The notes under the pieces were generated by a model. That model searched no databases. It worked only from the letters and a program-made list of their open reading frames with translations, and was not told where the DNA came from. A stretch of 64,000 nucleotides of DNA from Streptomyces sp. CG1 (lineage in GTDB: Bacteria; Actinomycetota; Actinomycetes; Streptomycetales; Streptomycetaceae): contig NZ_CP163518.1 in NCBI RefSeq assembly GCF_041080625.1, positions 7,805,501-7,869,500 on the forward strand, in the 5' to 3' direction. The translations under genes and the position numbers were made by a program. Every line of letters begins with the position of its first letter. The first letter of the stretch is position 1. Of the stretch, positions 35,649 to 46,490 are shown in pieces.

Positions 35649-36338
35649 ATGGAACCTGAGGCTTCTGTGATCGTTGAGTCTGGTGTGGATCTCACCTCTG
35701 AACAGATGGCAGAACTGTGGGAGTTGGCCGGGTCGCGGGATGTTCCGGCCGATGTGGCGCTTCGCGCACGGATCGTGTTGTGGTCCGGCGAAGGACGCCG
35801 GCGCAAGGACATTGCCGAGAAGGAGCCACCCGGCGGCGTGGCCACGGAACCCGCCGACGATGGTCTCGGACGCTCGCGCGGCGGCCTGACCACCAAGCTG
35901 CACCTGGCCGTCGAGCAGCGGCAGAAACCCATGTCGATTGTTATCACGGCCGGGCAGCGGGGTGACTCCCCGCAGTTCGAGGTCGTCCTGAGCCGCGTCC
36001 GGGTTCCCCGTCTCGGGCCTGGTCGGCCGCGCACCCTGCCGCGGCGGGTCCGGGCCGACAAGGCGTACGCCTCACGTACCAATCGCGCCTACCTTCGGCG
36101 GCGCGGAATCCGCTGCACCATCCCGGATAAGACCGATCAGGCGCGCAACTGCAAGAACCGCGGCTCGCGCGGCGGCCGTCCGCCGAAGTTCGATCCGGTC
36201 GACTACCGAGAGCGCCACGCTGTCGAGTGCGGCATCAATCGCCTCAAAAGGCACCGGGCCGTAGCCACGAGATACGACAAACTCGCGGTCCGCTACGAGG
36301 CGACCGTCCTCGTTGCCGCCATCAACGAGTGGCTGTGA
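35649..36338 (+). pseudogene. Chimeric transposase: IS630 N-terminal HTH joined to IS5 C-terminal catalytic part
   Basis: ATG 35649 encodes [20 protein letters not shown] then [20 protein letters not shown], an IS630-type helix-turn-helix start. From about 35820 it becomes [40 protein letters not shown] and [20 protein letters not shown], an IS5-family (IS427-like) catalytic core with its final Glu. Two unrelated truncated elements are fused in frame. Neither set of terminal repeats is apparent. Presumed inactive. Confidence 0.75.
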
Positions 36339-36344
36339 CCAGCC

Positions 36345-36700
36345 ACGTCACGATGCCGCCGCGTAACAGTGGATGCCCACCAACTGAGATGGGCTCCATC
36401 GTTGCTCGACTGTGGCCATCAGTTCCCAGCCCAGCCGCTCATACAGGGCCGCTGCGGCCCGCGACGTCGCGCTTCCTCCACAGCCTGGCCGATCAGGAAT
36501 GCCCCGATCCCATGCCCCTGGCCTGCGGAGCGTCGAACAGCCGACTGCGGGATAAGCCGACATGTCCAACGAGACGACCGCCAAGTTGGGCGACCCAGGC
36601 CCCCAATAGAGAAGCCGAGGGCCCGAAACGACCGATCGCCCGCCGACGCGAACCGGCGGGTAATCGGTCGTGGCTTGGGGTGGTGAAGGATCAGCATCCC
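36345..36700 (-). pseudogene. Decayed GNAT acetyltransferase
   Basis: Fragments in two frames: GHGIGAFLIGQAVEEARRRG (acetyl-CoA-binding loop) and AAAALYERLGWELMATVEQR (C-terminal GNAT strand-helix). Frameshifts separate them and no N-terminus is recognisable. Confidence 0.55.
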
Positions 36701-36741
36701 GCCAACGGCGAACGACCAAGCGTAGGACGCTTACAGGTCAG

Positions 36742-37401
36742 TCAGTAGGTATTCTTGTAGTGCGAGTCGCCAAACAACCAAGTGCCCCACTCGTAATACT
36801 TTCCCCTCGCGTCGGGAAACCATGAGGTCAGCTTGTTGTTATCGGCGACGTTGCGCCCCAGTTGGGCATCGGCATCAGTCTTCTCAGCCTTAGTCCCGGG
36901 CTGGGAGAGATCATCACCGTAGACGTGCGGGCCGACGACGTACCTGAAGTCGTGCTGAGTGCAGGCTTTGGTGTCTCCCGCTGTGACCGGGACGAGGAGC
37001 TGCACGGTCCCTGGGACGCTGCACCCGTCGGAGGCGAAGCCTCGCTGCAGCTCCTGTGCCTTCTTCTGGAGCTCCGGATTATCCTTGAAGTCGTCCTTGA
37101 AGTTCGGATCCCGCACTGCGTCCCTGACCGTGTTGAATGAATCATTGGGCATCTGTGCGAGCATCTGGTAGGAATCCGGGTCGAGGTCTGGACCCGGTGC
37201 GTCCTTACTGGGCCAATCCACCTTGTCGCTTCCATTTCCGGAGGTGTTGGAGGAATTGGCGGCAGGCGCGGGGGGCCCATCTTCCGCGTGGGCGCTGGTG
37301 GCGGTGAGCCCGATTCCGGTGAATCCGAGGGCGGCGGTGGCAACGCCCATGCCCATCCGCCGGGTAGTTTGCGAATTTGACGGCTTACGATGTTTTCCCA
37401 C
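36742..37401 (-). CDS. Secreted prokaryotic phospholipase A2-like protein
   Basis: A 219-residue protein with a signal peptide (GMGVATAALGFTGIGLTATS, cleavage after AHA). A low-complexity spacer follows, then a helical domain with CSVPGTVQLLV and CTQHDFRYVVGPH, the paired-Cys and catalytic His-Asp motif of Streptomyces-type phospholipase A2. The Lys/Asp-rich helix KTDADAQLGRNVADN also fits. It would hydrolyse the sn-2 ester of phospholipids outside the cell. A stand-alone gene surrounded by debris; its long leader has no obvious regulator. Confidence 0.8.
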   Translation of the reverse strand: MGKHRKPSNSQTTRRMGMGVATAALGFTGIGLTATSAHAEDGPPAPAANSSNTSGNGSDKVDWPSKDAPGPDLDPDSYQMLAQMPNDSFNTVRDAVRDPNFKDDFKDNPELQKKAQELQRGFASDGCSVPGTVQLLVPVTAGDTKACTQHDFRYVVGPHVYGDDLSQPGTKAEKTDADAQLGRNVADNNKLTSWFPDARGKYYEWGTWLFGDSHYKNTY

Positions 37402-37860
37402 TGTGCAGGTTACCTTTCGGCAGGTTGGTGGCAGGCACCGGTTGCGCCTGAAGCAAAGTCAATGACCCTGCCGTCCCCGTGACAATGGGTGATCGCTATT
37501 GCTGCAGTGAAAACTGCGTACTTTGCGGCCTTCATCTACGGAAGCCGAGACTCACACCTACGGAGTGGGGCGGAACTGGACGTTCCGGTCAGCGCAGCGG
37601 GGTGAACTCGCCGTTCGCAGGCGGCCGATACGAAGGCTGTGAAGGCGGCCGTCCGGGATTCTTGGCTTTGGCAACAGCGGCTCCGGTACCGCCCACTGCG
37701 CGTCCGTCGGATCTCCACGTACCACGAACCAAGTCATCTCATGCCAAGACCCACTTCCGACACACGCCCTAGAAGTGCCCTGAAGATCTTGAAATCGTGC
37801 CCGGATTGCATCGCTTTAGGGTGATTGACATTTACCGGCAATCTGGTGCGAGTCGGGCGG
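37402..37860. other. Intergenic region without a supported gene
   Basis: Contains the leader of the phospholipase gene at its left end. Codon use of the open frames is unlike the neighbours and no product is recognised. Confidence 0.5.
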
Positions 37861-38259
37861 TCAGGGCAAGATCTTCATCAGCCTTCTAGGGGCGACCGGC
37901 TCGGGATCGGCGTCCAGCGCATCGAGCACTGCGTCGCCGTTCGCCCTCGCCCACTCGGTCAGCATGTGGATCGGATCGATCAGCGTCGCCCCGAGCGGGG
38001 TGAGCTCGTACTCGACGCGGGGCGGCACCTCGGCGTAGGCGTGGCGGCGGACGAGTCCGTGCGCCGCGAGCCGTCGGAGCGTCTGGGTGAGCATCTTGCG
38101 GGATATGCCGCCGATCAGCTTGATGAGCTCGCCATGGCGTACTGGGCCCTTGCTAAGGCCGTAGAGCACGACCACGGTCCACTTGTCGGCGATGAGCTCG
38201 ACCGCCAGACGCGCCGGACAGTCGGCGAGAAAGGGATCACCGGGACCGAAACCGCGCAT
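37861..38259 (-). CDS. HxlR-family regulator
   Basis: A 132-residue winged-helix protein: CPARLAVELIADKWTVVVLY, HGELIKLIGGISRKMLTQTL and VEYELTPLGATLIDPI, all HxlR signatures. No cysteine other than Cys14 is positioned for redox sensing. Divergent from a quinone-oxidoreductase-like gene, which HxlR proteins commonly control in response to electrophiles or aldehydes. Confidence 0.92.
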   Translation of the reverse strand: MRGFGPGDPFLADCPARLAVELIADKWTVVVLYGLSKGPVRHGELIKLIGGISRKMLTQTLRRLAAHGLVRRHAYAEVPPRVEYELTPLGATLIDPIHMLTEWARANGDAVLDALDADPEPVAPRRLMKILP

Positions 38260-38335
38260 GGCACCAAAGGTACCTGCTGGTTCCTATCGAAAACCTAGCC
38301 TGGATTCTCTCCCCCCTTCCAAAGCCAGGAGAGCC
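38260..38335. promoter_or_regulatory. Divergent promoter region with possible HxlR operator
   Basis: Contains the palindrome aggtacct (38268-38275) and a looser ggtt...aacc pair just downstream, between the hxlR start and the divergent oxidoreductase start. Confidence 0.4.
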
Positions 38336-39265
38336 ATGCGAGTCATCACCCAGCAGACGCTCGGCGGTCCCGAGGTGCTCACCATCGTGGACGCGCCCGA
38401 GCCCCAGCCCCTCCCGACCGAGGTTCTCGTCCGCGTCAAGGCGATCGGGCTGAACCCGCTGGAGGCGCGCCTGCGCGCCGGCGAGTTCCCGCTGATCGGC
38501 CGGCCGCCGTTCATCCTCGGCTGGGACATCAGCGGCGTGGTCGAGGAGGCGCCACAGACGTGGCGGTTCAGGCCCGGCGACGAAGTGTTCGGGATGCCGC
38601 TGTTCCCGCGGGCGGCGAGCGCGTACGCCGAGGTCGTGTCGGCGCCGGCGTTGCACGTGGCACGCAAGCCGGCGTCGCTCTCGCACGTCGAGGCGTCGGC
38701 GCTGCCGGTCGTCGGGCTGACGGCGTGGCAGGGCCTCGTCGACCTGGGCGGCGTGACCGAGGGCGACCGCGTCCTGGTCCACGGCGGTGGTGGCGGGGTC
38801 GGCCACGTCGCGGTCCAGATCGCGAAAGCACTCGGCGCGCACGTGATCGCGACCGCCAGCGGGAGCAAGCGGAAGTTCGTCGAGGGGTTCGGTGCCGACG
38901 AGGTGATCGACTACACGGCGGTCGACTTCACCGAGGCGGTCCGCGACATCGACGTCGTACTCGACACGATCGGCGGCGACACCGTCGAGCGGTCGCTCGA
39001 AGTGCTCCGCTCGGGCGGTCACCTGGTGACGGCGGTCGCCGAGGAGGATTCGGAGCTCGTCGCCAAGTACGAGGCGGCCGGCATGCGCTTCAGCGGCATC
39101 GCGGTCGACCCCGATCCGGTCGCCCTGCGAGGTCTCGTCGAACTCGTCGAACAGGGCAGGCTCCGGGTCCACGTGCAGGAGACGTTCCCGTTCGAGCGCG
39201 TCGTCGACGCGCACCGGCTGCTCGACGGCGGTCACCTCCAGGGCAAGCTCGTGCTCACCGTCTGA
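38336..39265 (+). CDS. NADP-dependent quinone/zeta-crystallin-type oxidoreductase
   Basis: A 309-residue medium-chain dehydrogenase without structural zinc. GroES-like domain 1-125, then nucleotide-binding motif VLVHGGGGGVGHVAVQIAKA (AxxGxxG-like, about residue 145). No catalytic Zn cysteines, as in quinone oxidoreductases. AGGAG precedes ATG 38336. Likely reduces quinones or enones; induction through the divergent HxlR regulator is expected. Confidence 0.9.
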   Translation: MRVITQQTLGGPEVLTIVDAPEPQPLPTEVLVRVKAIGLNPLEARLRAGEFPLIGRPPFILGWDISGVVEEAPQTWRFRPGDEVFGMPLFPRAASAYAEVVSAPALHVARKPASLSHVEASALPVVGLTAWQGLVDLGGVTEGDRVLVHGGGGGVGHVAVQIAKALGAHVIATASGSKRKFVEGFGADEVIDYTAVDFTEAVRDIDVVLDTIGGDTVERSLEVLRSGGHLVTAVAEEDSELVAKYEAAGMRFSGIAVDPDPVALRGLVELVEQGRLRVHVQETFPFERVVDAHRLLDGGHLQGKLVLTV

Positions 39266-39583
39266 TCCCGTCGTGGGGCCTCGCTGAGCAAGGCCCCACT
39301 GATGAACGGCTGGTGACTCTCGCCTGTGACGCCCCGGCAAGGGGCACACCTGCCGCTACCGCGAACGCGACTTCCGCGAATGCCAGGTCGTCCGAGAACC
39401 CCGGGCCTCCGCCTTCTCAAACGACCTGGCATCCCAGCAGGTCAACGGCTCGCTATCTGACAGATGCGCTGCGACAGGACAGAGTTCAGCGTGACTGAGG
39501 GACTTTCACCGGGAACCCACGGCGTCTTCTGCGAGCGTGATCGAAAGTGCGGTGGGTTCGTCGTTGCCGTATCGGCAGGATAC
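39266..39583. other. Intergenic region, nothing recognised
   Basis: No coding frame with a ribosome site or recognisable product. Confidence 0.45.
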
Positions 39584-39710
39584 TCATTCGCTCTCGGCGG
39601 CCTGCTCGATCTGGTCGTCGAGCAGGTTCTGGGCGATGGTCGCGTAGCGGCTCGCGGTGGAGTGGGACAGGTTGAAGACCAGGGCGAGGTGCAGCGGGTC
39701 GGCGCCGGCG
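39584..39710 (-). pseudogene. C-terminal tail of a mobile-element integrase-like gene
   Basis: Ends ...ADPLHLALVFNLSHSTASRY then AQNLLDDQIEQAAE, like the last helices of Streptomyces plasmid integrase/recombinase proteins. Only about 40 codons remain. Confidence 0.4.
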
Positions 39711-39756
39711 GTCAGGGCCCCGCCCGGCGGCGGATCTGCGGTGCAGGCGGAGGCGT

Positions 39757-40050
39757 TGTACGCGTGAACGGACATCTCCCCATGGGCGAGACCGGGTTCA
39801 CGGATGCCTGCCGGGCTGGTCCTCCTCCGGGACCGACCAGCGGCCGCGGGCGTCGAACGGCCAGGGGTGGGCGTAGAGGTCGCCGCGCAGCAGTTCCCGC
39901 AGAGCTTCACGGTTGGCCGGCGGATCTGGGGGAGTGCGCAGTGGCGAGTCAAGCGGGTCGATCTTTGCCGCGTACGCTTCGGCCCACTGCAGCCATTCCG
40001 CCTCGACCGGTGGAGTCCATGCGTTGTCGGCGCGTGTGCGTGCTGCGTGG
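39757..40050. repeat. Imperfect direct repeat of 13743-14035
   Basis: Same orientation and order of landmarks as the copy behind the integrase (ggacatctccc, cagcagttcccgcagagc, gtacgcttcggcccactgca). Confidence 0.75.
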
Positions 40051-40500
40051 CAGAAGGCGCGGATCTCGACAGCCTGGTGCCACGCCTTGACCTGCTCGAT
40101 CAGGGCCTTGGCTCGATGCTTTTCGACTTGCTGCTCCCGGGCCTGAGCGATTGCCGCGTACCATTGGCGCTGCTGCTCGGCTTCGCGGAGTTCATTTTTC
40201 CGCTGCTGGCGTTCGGCTTCCGATGCGAGGTGTTCGAGATCACGCAGAAGGTGCCCCAGTCGGGACTCCAGTGACCATCGGGCTCCGTCGCTGTACGAGT
40301 ACGAATGCTGGTACCGGCTTCCAGCCGGTGCGCCGATCGCCAGGCGTCCGTTGAATTCCTCGTCGTACTTGGGTAGACGCGTCCAGGAATTGCGCTGCTG
40401 CTGGCGGACCTCCTGGGGAGTCGGCTCGTGGGGCACCTTGGTCGTGCGCTCCGTGAGCGTGAGCGGAAAGGCCCGTCCCCGGATGACGACGACCGGTCAC
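39798..40500 (-). pseudogene. 3' half of a mobile-element gene split by IS256
   Basis: Reads PVVVIRGRAFPLTLTERTTK, then a basic coiled coil rich in Arg/Gln/Glu (SEAERQQRKNELREAEQQRQ), and ends WPFDARGRWSVPEEDQPGRH. It continues the product of 41907-42682 across the IS256 insertion, but a TGA and a phase shift near the junction show further decay. A truncated second copy of its tail lies at 13782-14035. Function unknown; a DNA- or RNA-associated role is possible from its charge. Confidence 0.6.
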
Positions 40501-40510
40501 GTCCGCTGGA

Positions 40511-41906
40511 GTGGTGTATCAACGGCCACTCGGTGATCTCTTCTTTGAGGCTATGCGGTGAGTTCGGTCGGGAGGACGGTGTCGCCGGTTTCTGACTCGA
40601 TCGGGTGGAGGCGGGCCTTGGCGAGCAGGTCGAGTCCCATGTAGCGGCGGGCCTCGGTCCACTCGTCGTTCTGCTCGGCCAGCACCGCGCCGACCAGGCG
40701 GATCAGGGCCGTGCGGTCGGGGAAGATGCCGACCACGTCGGTGCGGCGGCGGATCTCCTTGTTGAGCCGTTCCTGCGGATTGTTCGACCAGATCTGCCGC
40801 CAGATCTCGCGCGGGAATGCGGTGAACGCCAGGACGTCGCCCTGAGCGGCGTCCAAGTGGGCCGCGGCTTTGGGGAACTTGGCTTCCAGGGCATCGAGGA
40901 CGTTCCGCATCTGGGCCTGGACGGCATCGGTGTCAGGCTGTTCGAAGACGGTCCGCAGCAGCGTGGCCACCCACGGCTGGGCCGACTTGGGCACCTGGCT
41001 CAGCAGCGCGCGGGCGTAGTGAGTACGACATCGCTGCCAGCTCGCGCCGGGCAGAGTCGCGCCGATTGCGTTGACCAGGCCCATGTGCGCGTCGGAGATG
41101 ACCAGTTGGACGCCGGACAGGCCGCGGGCGATCAGCGAGCGCAGGAAGGCCAGCCAGCCGGCGCCGTCCTCGGCGGTGGCCACGTCCAGGCCGAGGATCT
41201 CGCGGTGCCCGTCGGCATTTACGCCGACCGCGATCAGTGCGTGGACGTTGATGATGCGGCCGCCCTCGCGGACTTTCTGCGTGAGTGCGTCCACCCAGAC
41301 GAACGCGTAGGGGCCGGCGTCCAGGGGGCGGTTACGGAAGGCTGTGACCTGTTCGTCCAGGTGCTTGGCCATGGCGCTGACCTGGGACTTCGATAGCTGG
41401 GTGACGCCGAGGCTCTCGGCGAGCTTTTCCACTCGGCGGGTCGAGACACCGAGCAGGTAGGCGGTGGCGACCACGCTGATGAGGGCCTGCTCGGCCCGCC
41501 GCCTGCGTTCCAGCAGCCAGTGCGGGAAGTAACTCCCGCTGCGCAGCTTGGGGATGGCCAGTTCGATCGTGCCCGCCCTCGTGTCCCACTCGCGCGGGCG
41601 GTAGCCGTTGCGGTGGTTGACTCTCTCGTCGCTGACCTGGCCGTATTCGGCATTGCAGAGGGCATCCGCCTCCGCGGACATGAGTGCGTCGGCGAACGTC
41701 TTGACCATCGCGCGCAGCAGATCGGGACTCGCCGCGGCGAGGTTGTCCTCGGCGAGGGCGTGCAGGGGCAGACTGTCGGGTGCGGTCATCGTGCTGATCT
41801 CCTTCGGGCTTCGACACCTCGAAGATCAGCCGGTGGCCGTTCATCTATGCGGGCCTCATCCCAACGCCGGAGCAAACCCCCGGATCAGGTCGAACCCGTA
41901 CACCAC
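40511..41906 (-). mobile_element. IS256-family insertion sequence
   Basis: About 1.4 kb with short terminal repeats gtggtgta (40511) and tacaccac (to 41906), and weaker matches inside (aacggccac...tgatc). Flanks on the interrupted gene's coding strand read TCCAGGGA and TCCAGCGGA, a near-perfect 8-9 bp target duplication differing by one base, so the insertion is not very recent. Confidence 0.75.
40551..41789 (-). CDS. IS256 (Mutator-type) transposase
   Basis: An intact 412-residue transposase: N-terminal RVNHRNGYRPREWDTRAGTI, catalytic region YAFVWVDALTQKVREGG (first Asp), VQLVISDAHMGLVNAI (second Asp), CRTHYARALLSQVPK, and the C-terminal Glu region IWSNNPQERLNKEIRRRTDV. All DDE residues are present, so the element may be mobile. 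It sits within the remnants of a gene from an integrative plasmid. Confidence 0.95.
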   Translation of the reverse strand: MTAPDSLPLHALAEDNLAAASPDLLRAMVKTFADALMSAEADALCNAEYGQVSDERVNHRNGYRPREWDTRAGTIELAIPKLRSGSYFPHWLLERRRRAEQALISVVATAYLLGVSTRRVEKLAESLGVTQLSKSQVSAMAKHLDEQVTAFRNRPLDAGPYAFVWVDALTQKVREGGRIINVHALIAVGVNADGHREILGLDVATAEDGAGWLAFLRSLIARGLSGVQLVISDAHMGLVNAIGATLPGASWQRCRTHYARALLSQVPKSAQPWVATLLRTVFEQPDTDAVQAQMRNVLDALEAKFPKAAAHLDAAQGDVLAFTAFPREIWRQIWSNNPQERLNKEIRRRTDVVGIFPDRTALIRLVGAVLAEQNDEWTEARRYMGLDLLAKARLHPIESETGDTVLPTELTA

Positions 41907-42682
41907 TTCCCTGGACGCAACCCGACGACCAGCGAGTGCACGGCTTCACCTCGGTGGAGGTCGGTCTGAGTCTCCACCGCGTAGCCGCGGTTCTCGGCCT
42001 CCGTCAGGAGTGCGTGCATGATCCGCAGGGCTCGGTCGACGAGCGGACGTGACAGGTAGAGGGGAATGGCCTCGGGCTTGCCTCGGGTGTCGACCGTGGT
42101 CCGGGACCTGCCGAGAGCCTTGCGCGTCGCACGGACCAGACGGTGAGGGCGGTCCACGCTCTCGGGTACATCGATGGCTGGCACTGGGGGAGGCTGGGCC
42201 GCCTTCTCGGCTTCCTCGTCGACCAGAGTGAAGACGCAGTTGCCCCGCTGCCGACCGGCCCAGCGCAGCTTGTGCCCCTCCGGTACGTGGCCGTGGTGCA
42301 GCGCACTGTAGTAGGCCGCCCGCCACCGCCCCCGGGTCTGCGGTCCCGGATCCGACACGGTGATCTTCCCCGAGGCGGTGCGCAGCCGGGAGATCAACTC
42401 TGCTCCGTCAGCGGGGGCCTTTGCAGCCTGATCAGCATCTCCCTCCAGGCGGTCCTTCTCTGCCTGTACCTCACGAGCGTGCTTGCCGTGCTTGAGGTAG
42501 TAGCGGCCATCCGCTGTGACGATCGCCACGTGGCCGCTGCCGCGCCAGGTCCTCTTGATCAGCCCGCGCTTCTCCAGTGCCCAGGCCGTATGGGTGCTCC
42601 CGGGCGGGATAGCCACGGCGTCGGAAGCAGCTGCGATCTCTCGGAGCATGCCGGACTGCTTCTCCGTCAATGCATACTTCAC
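41907..42682 (-). pseudogene. 5' half of the gene split by IS256
   Basis: GTG 42682 has GGAGG nine bases upstream and begins MKYALTEKQSGMLREIAAAS, a winged-helix-like segment with ALEKRGLIKRTWRGSGHVAI. Further on lie GCVF-type strands (RQRGNCVFTLVDEEAEKAA) and LSRPLVDRALRIMHALLTEA. The coding frame is cut at ...VVGLRPGK by the IS256 end. The 3' half follows on the far side of the IS. The protein would be about 500 residues; family not recognised. Confidence 0.6.
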
Positions 42683-43303
42683 GGTTCCCGGCCTCCACTC
42701 GACGAACTGCGGGCGGACGGCCACGATAGGCCGGGCGAGCAGCGTAGGCGACGACGTATCCCACGTATGGCTGCCTTTGCCAGGTCTGGGCGTGCTGAGG
42801 CCGGGCGTCGATGCACCTGCCCCACTCATGCAGCGCGTCGAGGAGAGGCTGCGCGCGCCAGCTGTGACGCTCGTTTGACGCTCTGGTCCCTTGACAGCCC
42901 GCCTCTGGGATCGGTAAACCCAGCCTGACCTGCTGTTTCTCATGCTCCCACTCGCCGCGACATCTTTCCGATGACGCATCACGTGGAGTGCGTGGCGATT
43001 CTGGAGCCGGTGACGAAGGGCGCCTGACCCGCCGCTTCGGACTGCCGCTTCGGACTGCCGGTGCGCCGAGCGGTGCTGCAGGCGGACCGGGTTGATCGCG
43101 GGCGCTGCCGCTGTTGGCCGGAAACCTCAGGCGAAGTGGGGGCCAGTTGGCGCAGGTGCGGTGGCATCCGTACGCCGGCATCGTGCCGGCAACGGTGGCC
43201 ACCGGCGACCGCAGCCCCGAGGGGTGGTCCGGGGCGTGCGGCCGGAGGCGTGGCCCGCCGCGTCCGGCATTCCGGCAAGCGGGGCGGGCCGAGACCGTCC
43301 CGC
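42683..43303. other. Gene-poor boundary between the island and the core region
   Basis: No supported gene. A 13-bp tandem duplication gccgcttcggact occurs at 43031-43056. From 43304 rightward gene density and codon use become regular. Confidence 0.5.
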
Positions 43304-44308
43304 TCAGGCCCCGGCCGAAGGCGCCGTACGCCCCTCGAACGCCGCCAGGATGCGTTCCGCGGCCAGCGTCGCGGTCAACTGGCCCTCCCTGACCTGCCGT
43401 TCCAAGTCAGGGGCGGCCTCGCGTACCGCCGGGTCGGCGTGCAGCCGGTCGAGGAGTTCGTCGCGGACCATCGCCCAGGTCCAGCCGACCTGCTGATCGC
43501 GCCGCTTGGCGGTCAGCCGTCCGGCGGAGTCGAGCAGCGCACGGTGCTGTTCGAGGCGCTCCCAGACCAGTTCCAGGCCGGTCGAGTCCCGGGCGCTGCA
43601 ACTGAGCACCGGCGGAGTCCAGAACGCGTCCTTGCCGTGCATCAGCCGCAGCGCGCCCGCCAGTTCGCGGGCGGCGGCCTTCGCGTCCCGCTCGTGCGGA
43701 CCGTCCGCCTTGTTGACGGCGATCACGTCGGCAAGTTCCAGGACGCCTTTCTTGATGCCCTGCAGCTGGTCGCCGGTGCGGGCCAGGGTCAACAGGAGGA
43801 AGGAGTCGACCATGTCGGCCACCGTGGTCTCCGACTGGCCCACGCCGACGGTCTCCACGAGGATCACGTCGTAGCCCGCCGCCTCCATGACCACCATCGA
43901 CTCGCGCGTCGCCTTCGCGACTCCGCCCAGCGTGCCCGCGCTGGGGGAGGGGCGGACGAACGCCGCCGGGTCCACCGCCAGCCGCTCCATCCTCGTCTTG
44001 TCGCCCAGGATGGAGCCACCGGTGCGGGTCGAGGACGGGTCGACCGCGAGGACGGCGACCCGGTGGCCCAGCGAGGTCAGCAGCGTGCCGAACGCGTCGA
44101 TGAACGTCGACTTGCCGACACCCGGCACCCCGCTCACCCCGATCCGCCGCGCCCGGCCGCTGTGCGGCAGCAGCTGCGTCAGCAACTCCTGTGCCGACGA
44201 CCGGTGCTGGGGGCGGGTGGACTCGACGAGCGTGATCGCGCGGGCCACGATCGCCCGCTTTCCGTCGAGCACACCCTTCACATAGGCGTCGAGATCGATC
44301 GCTGCCAT
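43304..44308 (-). CDS. meaB: Methylmalonyl-CoA mutase-associated GTPase MeaB
   Basis: A 334-residue G3E-family GTPase that chaperones and protects adenosylcobalamin-dependent methylmalonyl-CoA mutase. Walker A GVSGVPGVGKST (about residues 57-68), base motif AVDPSSTRTGGSILGDKTRM, Walker B VILVETVGVGQSE and NKAD guanine specificity motif. It starts seven bases after the mutB stop, so the three genes form an operon, and its position immediately after the mutase supports its role. Confidence 0.96.
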   Translation of the reverse strand: MAAIDLDAYVKGVLDGKRAIVARAITLVESTRPQHRSSAQELLTQLLPHSGRARRIGVSGVPGVGKSTFIDAFGTLLTSLGHRVAVLAVDPSSTRTGGSILGDKTRMERLAVDPAAFVRPSPSAGTLGGVAKATRESMVVMEAAGYDVILVETVGVGQSETTVADMVDSFLLLTLARTGDQLQGIKKGVLELADVIAVNKADGPHERDAKAAARELAGALRLMHGKDAFWTPPVLSCSARDSTGLELVWERLEQHRALLDSAGRLTAKRRDQQVGWTWAMVRDELLDRLHADPAVREAAPDLERQVREGQLTATLAAERILAAFEGRTAPSAGA

Positions 44309-44315
44309 CGGCGCC

Positions 44316-46489
<2,174 letters not shown>

Positions 46490-46490
<1 letters not shown>

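Noticed and set aside
37479..37772. Plus-strand open frame in the phospholipase leader region
   Set aside because: Codon use is unlike the neighbours, there is no ribosome site and no recognisable product.
40503..41914. Exact target-site duplication for IS256
   Set aside because: The flanks are TCCAGGGA and TCCAGCGGA, which differ by one base; reported as near-duplication only.
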